A stretch of 12,516 nucleotides of DNA, from contig JAFXWT010000182.1 of assembly GCA_017542695.1 (NCBI GenBank), forward strand, positions 1 through 12,516. Direction: 5' to 3'. Positions 1 to 7,624 of the stretch are shown piece after piece. The DNA is from Clostridia bacterium. Its GTDB lineage: Bacteria > Bacillota_A > Clostridia > Oscillospirales > CAG-272. Made by a program: the position numbers and the translations under genes. The notes beneath the pieces were generated by a model. That model worked only from the letters and a program-made list of their open reading frames with translations. It was not told the origin of the DNA and did not search any database. Positions within the stretch are counted from its first letter, which is position 1; the number at the start of each line of letters is the position of its first letter.

Positions 1-2
1 AC

Positions 3-1724
3 GGCTCGATACTCGACTTTGTGCAGTCGAACCACGACAAGCAGAAGAGAACTCTTGACGAGTATTATATCTCGCCGTCGCTGTTCGCCGCTTCGGCGCT
101 CGGCGCGAGCGGAAAGATGCACACCGAATACAGCGCCGAATTCTTTGCGGCGCTCGCAAAGTCGGGCGCGCTTATAAAGCTCTCGACAAAGCAGTTCTAT
201 GACGAAAAATATCAGACGTTCTTAAACGGCCGTCAGGTCACGGGCAGGTGCCCGATCGACGGATGCAAATCCGAGGTCGGATACGCCGACGAATGTTCGC
301 TCGGTCATCAGTATTTTCCTGAGGAGCTGATTGCCCCTATCAGCACGCTGTCGGGCGAGCGTCCGACGCTTCGTCTCGTCGAAAACTGGTATTTCGATCT
401 TGAAAAATATATGGACTTCCTCATAAAAATGATGGATGACAAGGATGAAAACGAAAATCTCAGAAAGACGACGTCCGTTGCTTGCCGCGAATTCCTCAAA
501 AATCCGATCATATACACGAAGAACGAATTTGCCGACACGGTAAAGGAAAAACTCGCGTCGTTCAGTTGCAAATATGAGGAGGAGGAGACGCGCGGGATGC
601 TCCGCGTCGTGTTTGAGAAGCTTTCCGACAGAGAGGCGGCGTGCGAGATCCTTTCCGAAAACGGCATCCGTTTCCGTACAGGCAAGACGCTCGTCCCATT
701 CAGACTCTCGGGTAACATCGAATGGGGCGTGCCTGTTCCCGAATACGACGGCGTGAAAGGGCTGACGTTCTGGGTCTGGCCGGAGTCGCTTTGGGCGCCG
801 ATCTCGTTTACCGAAACATATCTCGAAAGCATCGGTCACGACAAAGCCGAGTGGAAAGATTGGTGGTGCGACGACGACGCAATCGTTTACCAATTCATCG
901 GAGAAGACAACATATATTTCTATCACCTTGCCGAGATGGGAATGTTCGAGGCGATAAACGAGGGCGGTTATTACGATAAAAAGTTCAAAATGCCGCGCAT
1001 AATTGCAAACAAACACTTGCTTTTCTTCAACACAAAAGCCAGCAGCAGCGGCAAAATCAAGCCGCCGATGGCGGAGGAGCTTCTGACGCATTACAGCGCC
1101 GAGCAACTCCGCGCTCATTTCCTCGGGCTCGGTCTCGGCGTCCAGAATGTGCCATTCCAACCGAAGCCGTATAATCCGAATAAAAACGATACGTCTCCCG
1201 ACCCCGCGCAGAAAGAGTGGAGTATGTTCACAAATCTCTTAAACCGCGCGACGCGCACTCTGTTCTATTCGTTCCAGAAGTTTAACGACGGAGATCAGAC
1301 AGTGCCGCGCGGAGATATCAGCGAGAGCGTCAAGGCGGCTGCCGATGAGGCAATAATAAAAGTCGAAAACCACATGGCGACACAAAGCTTTTACCTTGTG
1401 ATGAACACTCTCGAGGAGTATTTCCGCCTTATAAACAAGGAAATATCCGCGCTGTTCAAGCCATTTAACGATGCGTTTGACAAAGCGGCGTTCGATCAGG
1501 CGGTCATCGACTCGATCCACATGGTCAAAACGGCGACGGTGCTTGCTCATCCGATAGCGCCCGCATCAACCGAAAAAGTGATGGAATTCATGAACCTGCC
1601 GGAGTCGGTTTTCTCGTGGGACAACATCTTCGACAGTATAGACAAGATCACGGACGAAGGCCACAAATTCAACGTCCTTGAACCGAAATCGGACTTTTAT
1701 GTAAAGCCCGAGTGGCAGTACTGA
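3..1724 (+). CDS. Divergent methionyl-tRNA synthetase-like class I ligase, 5' end missing
   Basis: The reading frame is open to the left edge, so the N-terminus, including the expected HIGH motif, lies outside the window. The GTG at 21 is internal and not a credible start. Numbered from that GTG, the order of parts is MetRS-like: a zinc-knuckle insertion (C77, C82, C92, with H96 a possible fourth ligand), followed by text typical of the MetRS connective domain (PEELI, then ENWYFDL), the second half of the catalytic domain (VYQFIGEDN, about 289-297), a KMSKS-position loop, and a helical C-terminal anticodon-binding-like domain (about 400-567). Several hallmarks are altered. KMSKS reads KASSS (339-343), the usual WxDAPxGY stretch reads WPESLWAP, GKDI reads GEDN, and the Trp of the anticodon-binding APW motif is replaced (ALFKPF). 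Family membership is solid. Activity and specificity are uncertain: it could be a second, specialised synthetase-like enzyme rather than the housekeeping MetRS. It overlaps the next gene by 1 nt (TGATG). Confidence 0.8.
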   Translation, partial: GSILDFVQSNHDKQKRTLDEYYISPSLFAASALGASGKMHTEYSAEFFAALAKSGALIKLSTKQFYDEKYQTFLNGRQVTGRCPIDGCKSEVGYADECSLGHQYFPEELIAPISTLSGERPTLRLVENWYFDLEKYMDFLIKMMDDKDENENLRKTTSVACREFLKNPIIYTKNEFADTVKEKLASFSCKYEEEETRGMLRVVFEKLSDREAACEILSENGIRFRTGKTLVPFRLSGNIEWGVPVPEYDGVKGLTFWVWPESLWAPISFTETYLESIGHDKAEWKDWWCDDDAIVYQFIGEDNIYFYHLAEMGMFEAINEGGYYDKKFKMPRIIANKHLLFFNTKASSSGKIKPPMAEELLTHYSAEQLRAHFLGLGLGVQNVPFQPKPYNPNKNDTSPDPAQKEWSMFTNLLNRATRTLFYSFQKFNDGDQTVPRGDISESVKAAADEAIIKVENHMATQSFYLVMNTLEEYFRLINKEISALFKPFNDAFDKAAFDQAVIDSIHMVKTATVLAHPIAPASTEKVMEFMNLPESVFSWDNIFDSIDKITDEGHKFNVLEPKSDFYVKPEWQY

Positions 1725-2221
1725 TGATAGACTTCACTTTGCCCGCATACGAGCTCGCATCGCGCTTGCTCGGTTGCGTATTATGCGTTAAAGACGGCGA
1801 CACTGTTCGCCGTCTTGTGATAAATGAGACCGAAGCGTACTACGGCGAGGAGGACACCGCGTGCCATGCGCACAAAGGAAAAACGAAACGAACCGAGCCG
1901 ATGTACGAGCGCGGCGGAATTGCTTATATCTACCTTTGCTATGGAATGTACGATATGCTGAACGTTGTCTCCGGGAACGAGGGACATCCCGATGCTGTGC
2001 TCATCCGCGGCGCGGGGGAATATAACGGTCCCGGAAAGCTGACAAAAGCGCTCGGAATCACCCGCGCTCAGAACAGGTGCGATCTTACCGGCGCGTCGCC
2101 GAGCGATCTTTGGATCGAGGACAGGGAAGAGACACCGGAATTTGACGTTTCGCCGCGCATCGGCATCGCTTACGCCGAAAAAGAGGACAGGGAAAGGTTA
2201 TGGAGGTATAAGATAACATGA
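1724..2221 (+). CDS. 3-methyladenine DNA glycosylase (AAG/MPG family)
   Basis: This 165-residue protein belongs to the alkyladenine DNA glycosylase family, which flips out and excises alkylated or deaminated purines in base excision repair. The active-site core is clear: INETEAYYG gives the general-base Glu37 and stacking Tyr39 (human Glu125 and Tyr127), His48 in the ACHAHKG segment corresponds to human His136, and YIYLCYGMY followed by Asn80 corresponds to human Asn169. The conserved GPGKLTKALGI and SPRIGI segments follow. It is somewhat shorter than most bacterial members (about 190-210 residues), mainly through short loops and termini, but no core motif is missing. The ATG at 1724 overlaps the upstream stop (TGATG), which suggests translational coupling. 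A GTG at 1712 would add four residues and is less likely. Its end overlaps the next start by 4 nt (ATGA). Confidence 0.92.
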   Translation: MIDFTLPAYELASRLLGCVLCVKDGDTVRRLVINETEAYYGEEDTACHAHKGKTKRTEPMYERGGIAYIYLCYGMYDMLNVVSGNEGHPDAVLIRGAGEYNGPGKLTKALGITRAQNRCDLTGASPSDLWIEDREETPEFDVSPRIGIAYAEKEDRERLWRYKIT

Positions 2222-2745
2222 AAACCATAAGAACGCTTGCTTGCCCGAAGATATTTTGGCTTTCTTTGCTTTTTCCGCTTTTCTTTTTCGTGCTTGGAAT
2301 AATTATGTTGATCTTGACAAAAAGTTCGGTTCCGAATTTGTTTTTTGTTGCAGCTGCTTTTGTTTGGCTCAATATGTTTTTTCAATTCGGAAACGCATAC
2401 TCGATCTCGCGCATAACATCGGACGGAATATCAAACAGACATATCAGCATACAGTGGGTGAGTACAAATAAATTCATTGTTTCGACGTCGTGGTTTAAGA
2501 CAGGCAAGTATAACTATACCGGAATAAATAGGCGACCTCCAAAAACAATGTGCATTTATTTCGGCCATTTCAATGAAAACAGCATTCGCCGACAGAATGT
2601 AAAAGAGTGCGTTATTCTACCGACGAGCAAAAGAGTTCTTAATGCCATAAAGTTTTATCGTCCCGAGCTGTACGAAAAAATAATAAATGAAATGAAGCTT
2701 GAAAGCCATTTTGGTAGCAGATGGGATTCCGATCTTTATGATTGA
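2218..2745 (+). CDS. Small membrane protein, first copy of a tandem pair (possible PH-like domain)
   Basis: This 175-residue protein has no family I can name with certainty. Residues about 15-35 and 40-57 form two hydrophobic membrane segments. The remaining ~115 residues are polar and probably cytoplasmic. The soluble part runs 'SDGISNRHISIQW', then several beta-like segments, then a final amphipathic helix (RVLNAIKFYRPELYEKI). This arrangement resembles the small membrane-anchored bacterial PH-like (DUF304/YcxB-type) proteins, but that is an impression of pattern, not a confirmed assignment. GGAGG at 2202-2206 and the 4-nt ATGA overlap with the glycosylase gene fix the start at 2218. The next gene is a clear paralogue beginning with nearly the same N-terminus (MKT-RTLACPKIFW). 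Both genes are visibly more A+T-rich than their neighbours. Confidence 0.85.
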   Translation: MKTIRTLACPKIFWLSLLFPLFFFVLGIIMLILTKSSVPNLFFVAAAFVWLNMFFQFGNAYSISRITSDGISNRHISIQWVSTNKFIVSTSWFKTGKYNYTGINRRPPKTMCIYFGHFNENSIRRQNVKECVILPTSKRVLNAIKFYRPELYEKIINEMKLESHFGSRWDSDLYD

Positions 2746-2771
2746 TGCGTGATGAAAAAGGATGCGAAAAA

Positions 2772-3302
2772 ATGAAAACGTTCAGAACGCTTGCTTGCCC
2801 GAAGATTTTTTGGTATACGCTTTATTTTCCGATTTTGTTTTTTTCTATCGGAATTCTTGTATTGATCGCTACAAAAAACCCGCTGTCCCTTTTGTTCTGC
2901 GGAGTCGGCGTTATAATTTGGCTGTTTTATTTTTTGCGGTATAAAAACGCGTATTCAGTTTCGTCCGTATCGTCAAAAGGGGTATCGAACAGACACGTTT
3001 TTATCGAATGGAAAGACTCGGATGATTTTCTCGTCGCAACATCGTGGGCAAACACCATTCAAAAGGCAAGGACAGGTCGATTAAGACGCCCGATAAACGC
3101 AAAATGCATTTACTTCGGACAATTCAAAGAGAAAAGCATTCGCAATCAAAACGTAAGAAAATGCGTGATATTGCCGGCAAACGAAAGGATCATTTATGCG
3201 ATAAAACTTTTCCGCCCCGATATTTTCAAAAAGATAATTACCGATCTGCGCCTTGAAGGGTATTTTGACGACGAGTGGAACGCTCGCCGGTATGGTGAAT
3301 AA
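2772..3302 (+). CDS. Small membrane protein, second copy of a tandem pair
   Basis: This 176-residue protein is a paralogue of the gene just upstream. It shares the N-terminal MKTFRTLACPKIFW, the two membrane segments, the NAYS..S..GVSNRH..I.W block, the KCIYFGQF.E.SIR.QNV..CVILP block and the C-terminal helix (AIKLFRPDIFKKI). An in-frame TTG at 2742 and ATG at 2745 lie upstream, but the ATG at 2772 is the better start: it has AAAAGGA (2757-2763) at good spacing and matches the N-terminus of the first copy. Function is unknown. Retention of two diverged copies suggests a paired or heteromeric role rather than a very recent duplication. The transcription unit ends at the strong hairpin about 10 nt downstream. 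Confidence 0.85.
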   Translation: MKTFRTLACPKIFWYTLYFPILFFSIGILVLIATKNPLSLLFCGVGVIIWLFYFLRYKNAYSVSSVSSKGVSNRHVFIEWKDSDDFLVATSWANTIQKARTGRLRRPINAKCIYFGQFKEKSIRNQNVRKCVILPANERIIYAIKLFRPDIFKKIITDLRLEGYFDDEWNARRYGE

Positions 3303-3310
3303 TAAGCATA

Positions 3311-3341
3311 AAAAAGCCGCCACAGCCAGTGGCGGCTTTTT
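3311..3341. terminator. Strong bidirectional rho-independent terminator
   Basis: A perfect 13-bp inverted repeat (AAAAAGCCGCCAC / GTGGCGGCTTTTT) with a 5-nt loop (AGCCA) sits between two convergent genes. On the plus strand it is followed by a T-rich stretch and closes the MetRS-like operon. On the minus strand the A-run at 3310-3315 becomes the U-tract for the lipoprotein gene, so it serves both directions. Confidence 0.95.
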
Positions 3342-3353
3342 ATTTTACTCTTA

Positions 3354-5015
3354 TTATTCAAAAACGTTTGAAGCTGTCGCTATCTGCGTGATATATCCGT
3401 CGATATTTGACATCGTTTCAAGCTGGCTCTCGTCAAGCTCAAGCGTGACGGTCATGATGTCCATCGGCGACGAACAGTCGGAATATCCAACGATTTGTTC
3501 GTCCTTTATCCCGTAGTAAGCGAGAACTTTTTTCCAATATGCTTTTTCTATCTCACGGGCGAAAAGTTCAACGTCTTTTTCGTCGAAATCATCGCCTTTT
3601 TCGAGAAGAATGCTTTTTGCAAATGCTATTTCTCCGAAATTGCATTTTTTCAAAACGACTTTATAACCGTCATTGGTGTTGAGCTTTGATTTGTCGGGGT
3701 TATTCAAAGGCAACGCTGCGAGAAAATATCCGATACGATAACTTTCGTGATCTTTTATTTTCATGCTTTCGAGCATTTCGATATCTTCAACATCGGGAAG
3801 GATCGTCAGTTTATCATTCCAAAAGCAAACGTCGATACCGAGTGATTTGTAATAATTTCCGAGTTCGGCTATATCTACGTCGATACTGTTGCCGGTTTCC
3901 GCGTCCGTATCGAACGCGAATACATCGAGGGCTATTTTTTTCGTGTCGAACCGATATTTGATATCAACGTCAAAGCCGAAAAATATTTCGCCATTTTTCA
4001 GCCCGAACGCTCTTGTGCGGTTGTTTTGAATGTCGCTGGCGTCGCCGGCAAACCAAACGGCGTCGTCGTCCTCATAAGCAGATCCTATGTCGGTAGGAAG
4101 GACGCATATTTCACTTAACTGCTTTTTCAGACCCTTGTCCGCTGTGTAAACGGCGTCCTTGACATCAGCGAAGCCGAGCTTTTCGAGGTATTCGATCGCT
4201 TTTTCATAACTTACACCGTGAACGTCCATCACTATCCAAACGTCGTTGTATTTGAAATACATCTTGGTGTAAAAGCTATTGTCTCCGAAATGCTCACTAT
4301 AGTAAACCGTCCTTGTTTCACCGAGGACGTTTGCCGCGGCATTCTTCTGATTCGATACGTCGCAGTCAAGCGTAAATATGAAAATATTGCCGGTGCGACC
4401 GTCGTAGTCAAAATTAAAAATAAGTTCAAACCTGTCGTTCGCATGAGGGAAGATATGGATCGACGAATCATCTCTCAAGATGTCAATATTTCCGTCAAAC
4501 GTCGGGAAAACAGGGAATTCAAGTTCGGAAATGAGCCCGAAAGTTTTTTTGAAATATACTCTGTATTTTTCTTGTGATGCTGATAAATACTTGATCGCTT
4601 TTGCATTTTCTCCGTTTTTGACGATATCGAACAGATCGGCAACGCTTGTGAGGGATATCCCGCCCGCCCCTTGCGGCGGCATCGGAGTGACCGAACCTTG
4701 AGTGGTGCCGGTCGGCTCAGTCGTTGCGGTCGGCACGGTCGACGACGTATCCTCTGTCGTTGCGATCGGTTCGGTGACGACAGTCGTCGGCTCCGTCGCG
4801 GTAGACTCCGACGTCTGCCCTGTCGACGGCGCGGCGGTCATCGCTTCCGACGACTGCGGCGTGGTTTGTGTCGATGCAGTCGACGTGGACGGCTCTGTAA
4901 CAATGGAATTGCTTGGAGTTGTCGAAGACGTTTCTCCCTGCTCGAAAAGCTGGCACGACGCAAGCGTCGCCGTCAGAAATATTACGGCAAGAAAGAAACA
5001 AATCGTTTTTTTCAT
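3354..5015 (-). CDS. Large secreted lipoprotein with Ser/Thr-rich linker, function unknown
   Basis: The 553-residue product starts with a lipoprotein signal peptide: KK, a hydrophobic core, then the lipobox L18-A-S-C21. Cys21 would be lipidated and the protein anchored on the outer face of the cytoplasmic membrane. Residues about 25-115 are a low-complexity stretch dominated by Thr, Ser, Pro, Glu and Val, with recurring TEPT and TSS-type units. This is typical of an extended tether or wall-spanning linker and may be glycosylated. The remaining ~435 residues look globular (alternating beta-type segments with many Asp and aromatic residues). I recognise no catalytic motif or named family. The start is fixed by AGGAGG (complement of 5021-5027) 5 nt upstream. 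The gene lies 98 nt downstream of the PHP gene on the same strand with no clear terminator between, so it may be read from the upstream operon, from a weak promoter of its own, or both. Confidence 0.85.
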   Translation of the reverse strand: MKKTICFFLAVIFLTATLASCQLFEQGETSSTTPSNSIVTEPSTSTASTQTTPQSSEAMTAAPSTGQTSESTATEPTTVVTEPIATTEDTSSTVPTATTEPTGTTQGSVTPMPPQGAGGISLTSVADLFDIVKNGENAKAIKYLSASQEKYRVYFKKTFGLISELEFPVFPTFDGNIDILRDDSSIHIFPHANDRFELIFNFDYDGRTGNIFIFTLDCDVSNQKNAAANVLGETRTVYYSEHFGDNSFYTKMYFKYNDVWIVMDVHGVSYEKAIEYLEKLGFADVKDAVYTADKGLKKQLSEICVLPTDIGSAYEDDDAVWFAGDASDIQNNRTRAFGLKNGEIFFGFDVDIKYRFDTKKIALDVFAFDTDAETGNSIDVDIAELGNYYKSLGIDVCFWNDKLTILPDVEDIEMLESMKIKDHESYRIGYFLAALPLNNPDKSKLNTNDGYKVVLKKCNFGEIAFAKSILLEKGDDFDEKDVELFAREIEKAYWKKVLAYYGIKDEQIVGYSDCSSPMDIMTVTLELDESQLETMSNIDGYITQIATASNVFE

Positions 5016-5113
5016 TTTTGACCTCCTTTTTTATCATTCGTCGTAATCGTTGTTGCAAATTAGTCGTTTGAAACGGGCGGTTTTCTCACCGCTTCTTCAT
5101 TTTATTTGATATC

Positions 5114-6136
5114 TTAATCTTTCAGATCATAAAACGCGTTCGTCCAAGCCGACGAGCCGTCGAAATCGGTGACCGTGACACGAACGTATTTTGCGCCCTC
5201 GGGTATCTCGAAGTGGCATTCTGTTACCGCCTCGCCGCGTTTTTCGCCGCATTCGCTCTTGACGGCGCGCGCTTGCGTGTTGATGCGGATGAACTCGCAT
5301 GGCGATGTTTTTACATGGATATATCCGTCCTCAACGTAGCATTCGTATATCTCGGGACCGTTTGACGAGTAGAAATTGCGCGTCTCAAGCGCGTCGATTA
5401 TTGAGGCATAGTCGAGTTTTTCTGTTTTTGCCATTACCCACGAAAGACCGCTGTCGAACTTGGGATGCCCCATCGGGCGAATATCGTGATTGTCGTCGGC
5501 TGCGATCGGGCTGATTCTCTTTCCGTGGCGGAGAAACCAGTCGTAGATATCCTCGTTCACGTCCTGCCGTCCGCAATAGCGATAGCAGTCGCCGTTGTTG
5601 ATTTCAAATCCCCAAAGTCCTTCGAGACCGTGGTAATCTTCCCAAGTCTGAAGCGACCAGCGCGGATGATTATATGTAGTAAGGAAGCCGTGATTATTTG
5701 CTTCTTTTATGAATTTATTTACGCATTCGAAAGTGTATTCACGCTCGAAATTCGGCTCGCCGACGTATTTTTGCGTCGCAAGATACGGCTTATTGCTTGC
5801 CATAAAAGCGTATTTCGGATTGTAGCAAACAAGCGCAGTGTTGTCGGGTTTCTTTGCGATGAGGTTGATGTGATAGCAACGCTGCGCGTCTTTCGGATCG
5901 GTCGGGCAGTCGAAGTTTATTTCAGTGCCGGTGAGGGCGATGAATTCGTTGTCGGACATATCGCTGTGGTCGATCAGCACGTTGTGATCGGTGAACGCTA
6001 CGGCGGCGTATCCGTGCGATTTATAAAATTCCTTGAGTTCCGCAAGAGTCAATCTGCCGTCAGAGCAGTCTTTGCTGTGGCAGTGAAGGTTGATTTTGCG
6101 GAATTCTCCGCCTTCGGAAAGAATGAATTTTTTCAT
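5114..6136 (-). CDS. PHP-domain metallo-phosphoesterase
   Basis: This 340-residue protein has the metal-ligand motifs of the PHP (polymerase and histidinol phosphatase) superfamily in order: H18-C-H20, D26, F-T-D50-H51-N, E72 in LTGTEIN, H89, the TYNHPRW segment, and AADDNHD near residue 215. These fit a bi- or trinuclear metal centre that hydrolyses a phosphoester. The last ~75 residues look like a small beta-sandwich appended to the catalytic domain, as in many stand-alone clostridial PHP proteins. There is no signal peptide, so it is probably cytoplasmic. The substrate is unknown. It starts 14 nt after the murE-like gene with AAGGAG (complement of 6143-6148) as ribosome binding site, so it is almost certainly cotranscribed with the cell-wall genes. 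A role in recycling or dephosphorylating a nucleotide or sugar-phosphate intermediate is only a guess. Confidence 0.88.
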   Translation of the reverse strand: MKKFILSEGGEFRKINLHCHSKDCSDGRLTLAELKEFYKSHGYAAVAFTDHNVLIDHSDMSDNEFIALTGTEINFDCPTDPKDAQRCYHINLIAKKPDNTALVCYNPKYAFMASNKPYLATQKYVGEPNFEREYTFECVNKFIKEANNHGFLTTYNHPRWSLQTWEDYHGLEGLWGFEINNGDCYRYCGRQDVNEDIYDWFLRHGKRISPIAADDNHDIRPMGHPKFDSGLSWVMAKTEKLDYASIIDALETRNFYSSNGPEIYECYVEDGYIHVKTSPCEFIRINTQARAVKSECGEKRGEAVTECHFEIPEGAKYVRVTVTDFDGSSAWTNAFYDLKD

Positions 6137-6150
6137 GGGTTTGCTCCTTT

Positions 6151-7611
6151 TTATATCTTTGTTTTTATTTTTGACAGGGATGATAATATTTCGCGCTCGT
6201 CAAACGGGAGTTTTTTCCCGCGCACGAGCTGATATTTTTCATGTCCTTTGCCTGAGATGAGTATAAAATCTCCGTCCTCGGCGACGTCGAGCGCGTATTT
6301 CAGTGCGTTCTCGCGGTCAGGGATCACTTTATATTCCGCTCCCTTTATATTTATAACTATATCTTTACAAATGTCAAGAGGATTTTCGAAATTCGGGTTG
6401 TCCGACGTCACAATACACACGTCGGCGAGCTTTCCGGCGACTTTGCCGAGAGCGGCTCGACGCATTTTCGTCCGTCCTCCGACTGAGCCGAAAACGCATA
6501 TCACCTTGCCTCGCGCAAGTTCGCGCGCCGACAAGAGCGCGTTCTTCATACTTTCGCCGTTGTGAGCATAGTCGATTACAACGTCGATATCGCGCCCGAC
6601 GTCGATCTTTTCAAACCGACCGGGCATTGTGAAATCGGAAAGCGCGTCGCGGCACGTTTGGGGCGAAACGCCGAGAGACGAGCAAGCGACGATCGCGGCA
6701 AGCGCGTCGTAAACAGCGAATCTTCCGGGAATGCCGATCGTCATTTTCGTTTTGATCCCGCCTGCGATAAAATCGAATTCGGAGCAAAATGTTGCGCTTC
6801 GGCGCACGGTTTTTACGTTTTCCGCCGTCATGTCGGCAGTCGAGTCGAGCCCGTATGTAACAACGCTTTCGCCGCTTTCAAATTCGGGGAAAAACTTATC
6901 GTCGGAGTTGAGAATTTTCGTTTTTGCGCGAGAAATGAACGATTTTTTGCATTCCTTATACTCGGAAAAGCTCTTGTGCTCGCCTTTTCCGATGTGGTCG
7001 CGCGAGACGTTTGTAATCACTCCGATATCAAAATCGAGCGCGGACACGCGCTTTTGCTTCACGCCCTGCGACGACACTTCGATGACTGCGTACGCTGCGC
7101 CCTCATCGACGGCGCGGCGCAGAAATTTCATAATAACGCAGCTTTCCGGAGTCGAGTTCTCGGTTGGCAGAAATTCGTCCCCGAGATACATTCCCACGGT
7201 GCTGATCGCAACACATTTTCGCCCCGATAGGTCGAGTATTTTTTTGATCATATGTACAACGGTCGATTTGCCTTTTGTGCCTGTGACCCCTATGATTTTC
7301 AGTTTTTTCTGCGGATCGCCGTACACTGCCGCCGAGGCGATCGCCATCGCTGCGCGGGCATCATCGACGACAAGCTGTACCGCGTCGTCGGGTAGGGAAA
7401 CGCGGCGATCGGTAATAAAAACGCGCGCGCCGCGGCGATATGCGTCAGGTATAAAATTATGTCCGTCGGCGTTTTCGCCTTTTATCGCGACAAATATCGC
7501 GCCGCAATGACTTTCCGACGATTTGCAGGTGATTTCGTCGATCGGAATATCGCACGATCTGTCGTCGATTGAAATGCCGAGCCGTGTTGATATCTCTTTT
7601 AGTGTAGCCAT
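6151..7611 (-). CDS. murE: MurE-type UDP-MurNAc-tripeptide synthetase, non-DAP (L-Lys-like) signature
   Basis: This 486-residue Mur ligase adds the third residue to UDP-MurNAc-L-Ala-D-Glu in the cytoplasm. Visible motifs are the P-loop GVTGTKGKST (108-117), N-STPE (152-156) for the UMAG substrate, EVSSQ (178-182), SRDHIG..EH (203-212) with the following Lys cluster (about 222-223) at the carbamylated-Lys position, DYAHN (347-351), and SGKGHEKY (453-460). The residue after DNP in the amino-acid-selecting motif is Asn (DNPN, 404-407). Meso-DAP enzymes normally have DNPR, where the Arg contacts the second carboxylate of DAP. The EVSSQ and DHIG-EH forms recall streptococcal L-Lys MurE. The ligase may therefore add L-Lys or another diamino acid. 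A genome could also carry a separate DAP-type MurE. AGAGGT precedes the start, and the gap to the racemase gene is only 13 nt. Confidence 0.88.
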   Translation of the reverse strand: MATLKEISTRLGISIDDRSCDIPIDEITCKSSESHCGAIFVAIKGENADGHNFIPDAYRRGARVFITDRRVSLPDDAVQLVVDDARAAMAIASAAVYGDPQKKLKIIGVTGTKGKSTVVHMIKKILDLSGRKCVAISTVGMYLGDEFLPTENSTPESCVIMKFLRRAVDEGAAYAVIEVSSQGVKQKRVSALDFDIGVITNVSRDHIGKGEHKSFSEYKECKKSFISRAKTKILNSDDKFFPEFESGESVVTYGLDSTADMTAENVKTVRRSATFCSEFDFIAGGIKTKMTIGIPGRFAVYDALAAIVACSSLGVSPQTCRDALSDFTMPGRFEKIDVGRDIDVVIDYAHNGESMKNALLSARELARGKVICVFGSVGGRTKMRRAALGKVAGKLADVCIVTSDNPNFENPLDICKDIVINIKGAEYKVIPDRENALKYALDVAEDGDFILISGKGHEKYQLVRGKKLPFDEREILSSLSKIKTKI

Positions 7612-7624
7612 AATACCTCTTGAT

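Noticed and set aside
222..1160. Long open frame on the minus strand across the MetRS-like gene
   Set aside because: It is an antisense shadow of a clearly coding frame with recognisable motifs, and its translation shows no family features.
4700..4930. GTCG-rich repetitive stretch considered as a repeat array or CRISPR
   Set aside because: There are no regular repeat-spacer units. It is codon-level low complexity encoding the Ser/Thr/Pro linker.
4671..5046. Several Arg- or Val-rich frames on both strands over the lipoprotein linker
   Set aside because: They come from the repetitive Ser/Thr codons of the linker. The minus-strand lipoprotein has a signal peptide, lipobox and strong ribosome binding site.
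5077..5092. Small inverted repeat (GCGGT / ACCGC) between the PHP and lipoprotein genes, considered as a minus-strand terminator
   Set aside because: The stem is only 5 bp, and on the minus strand no T-tract follows. Read-through into the lipoprotein gene stays possible.
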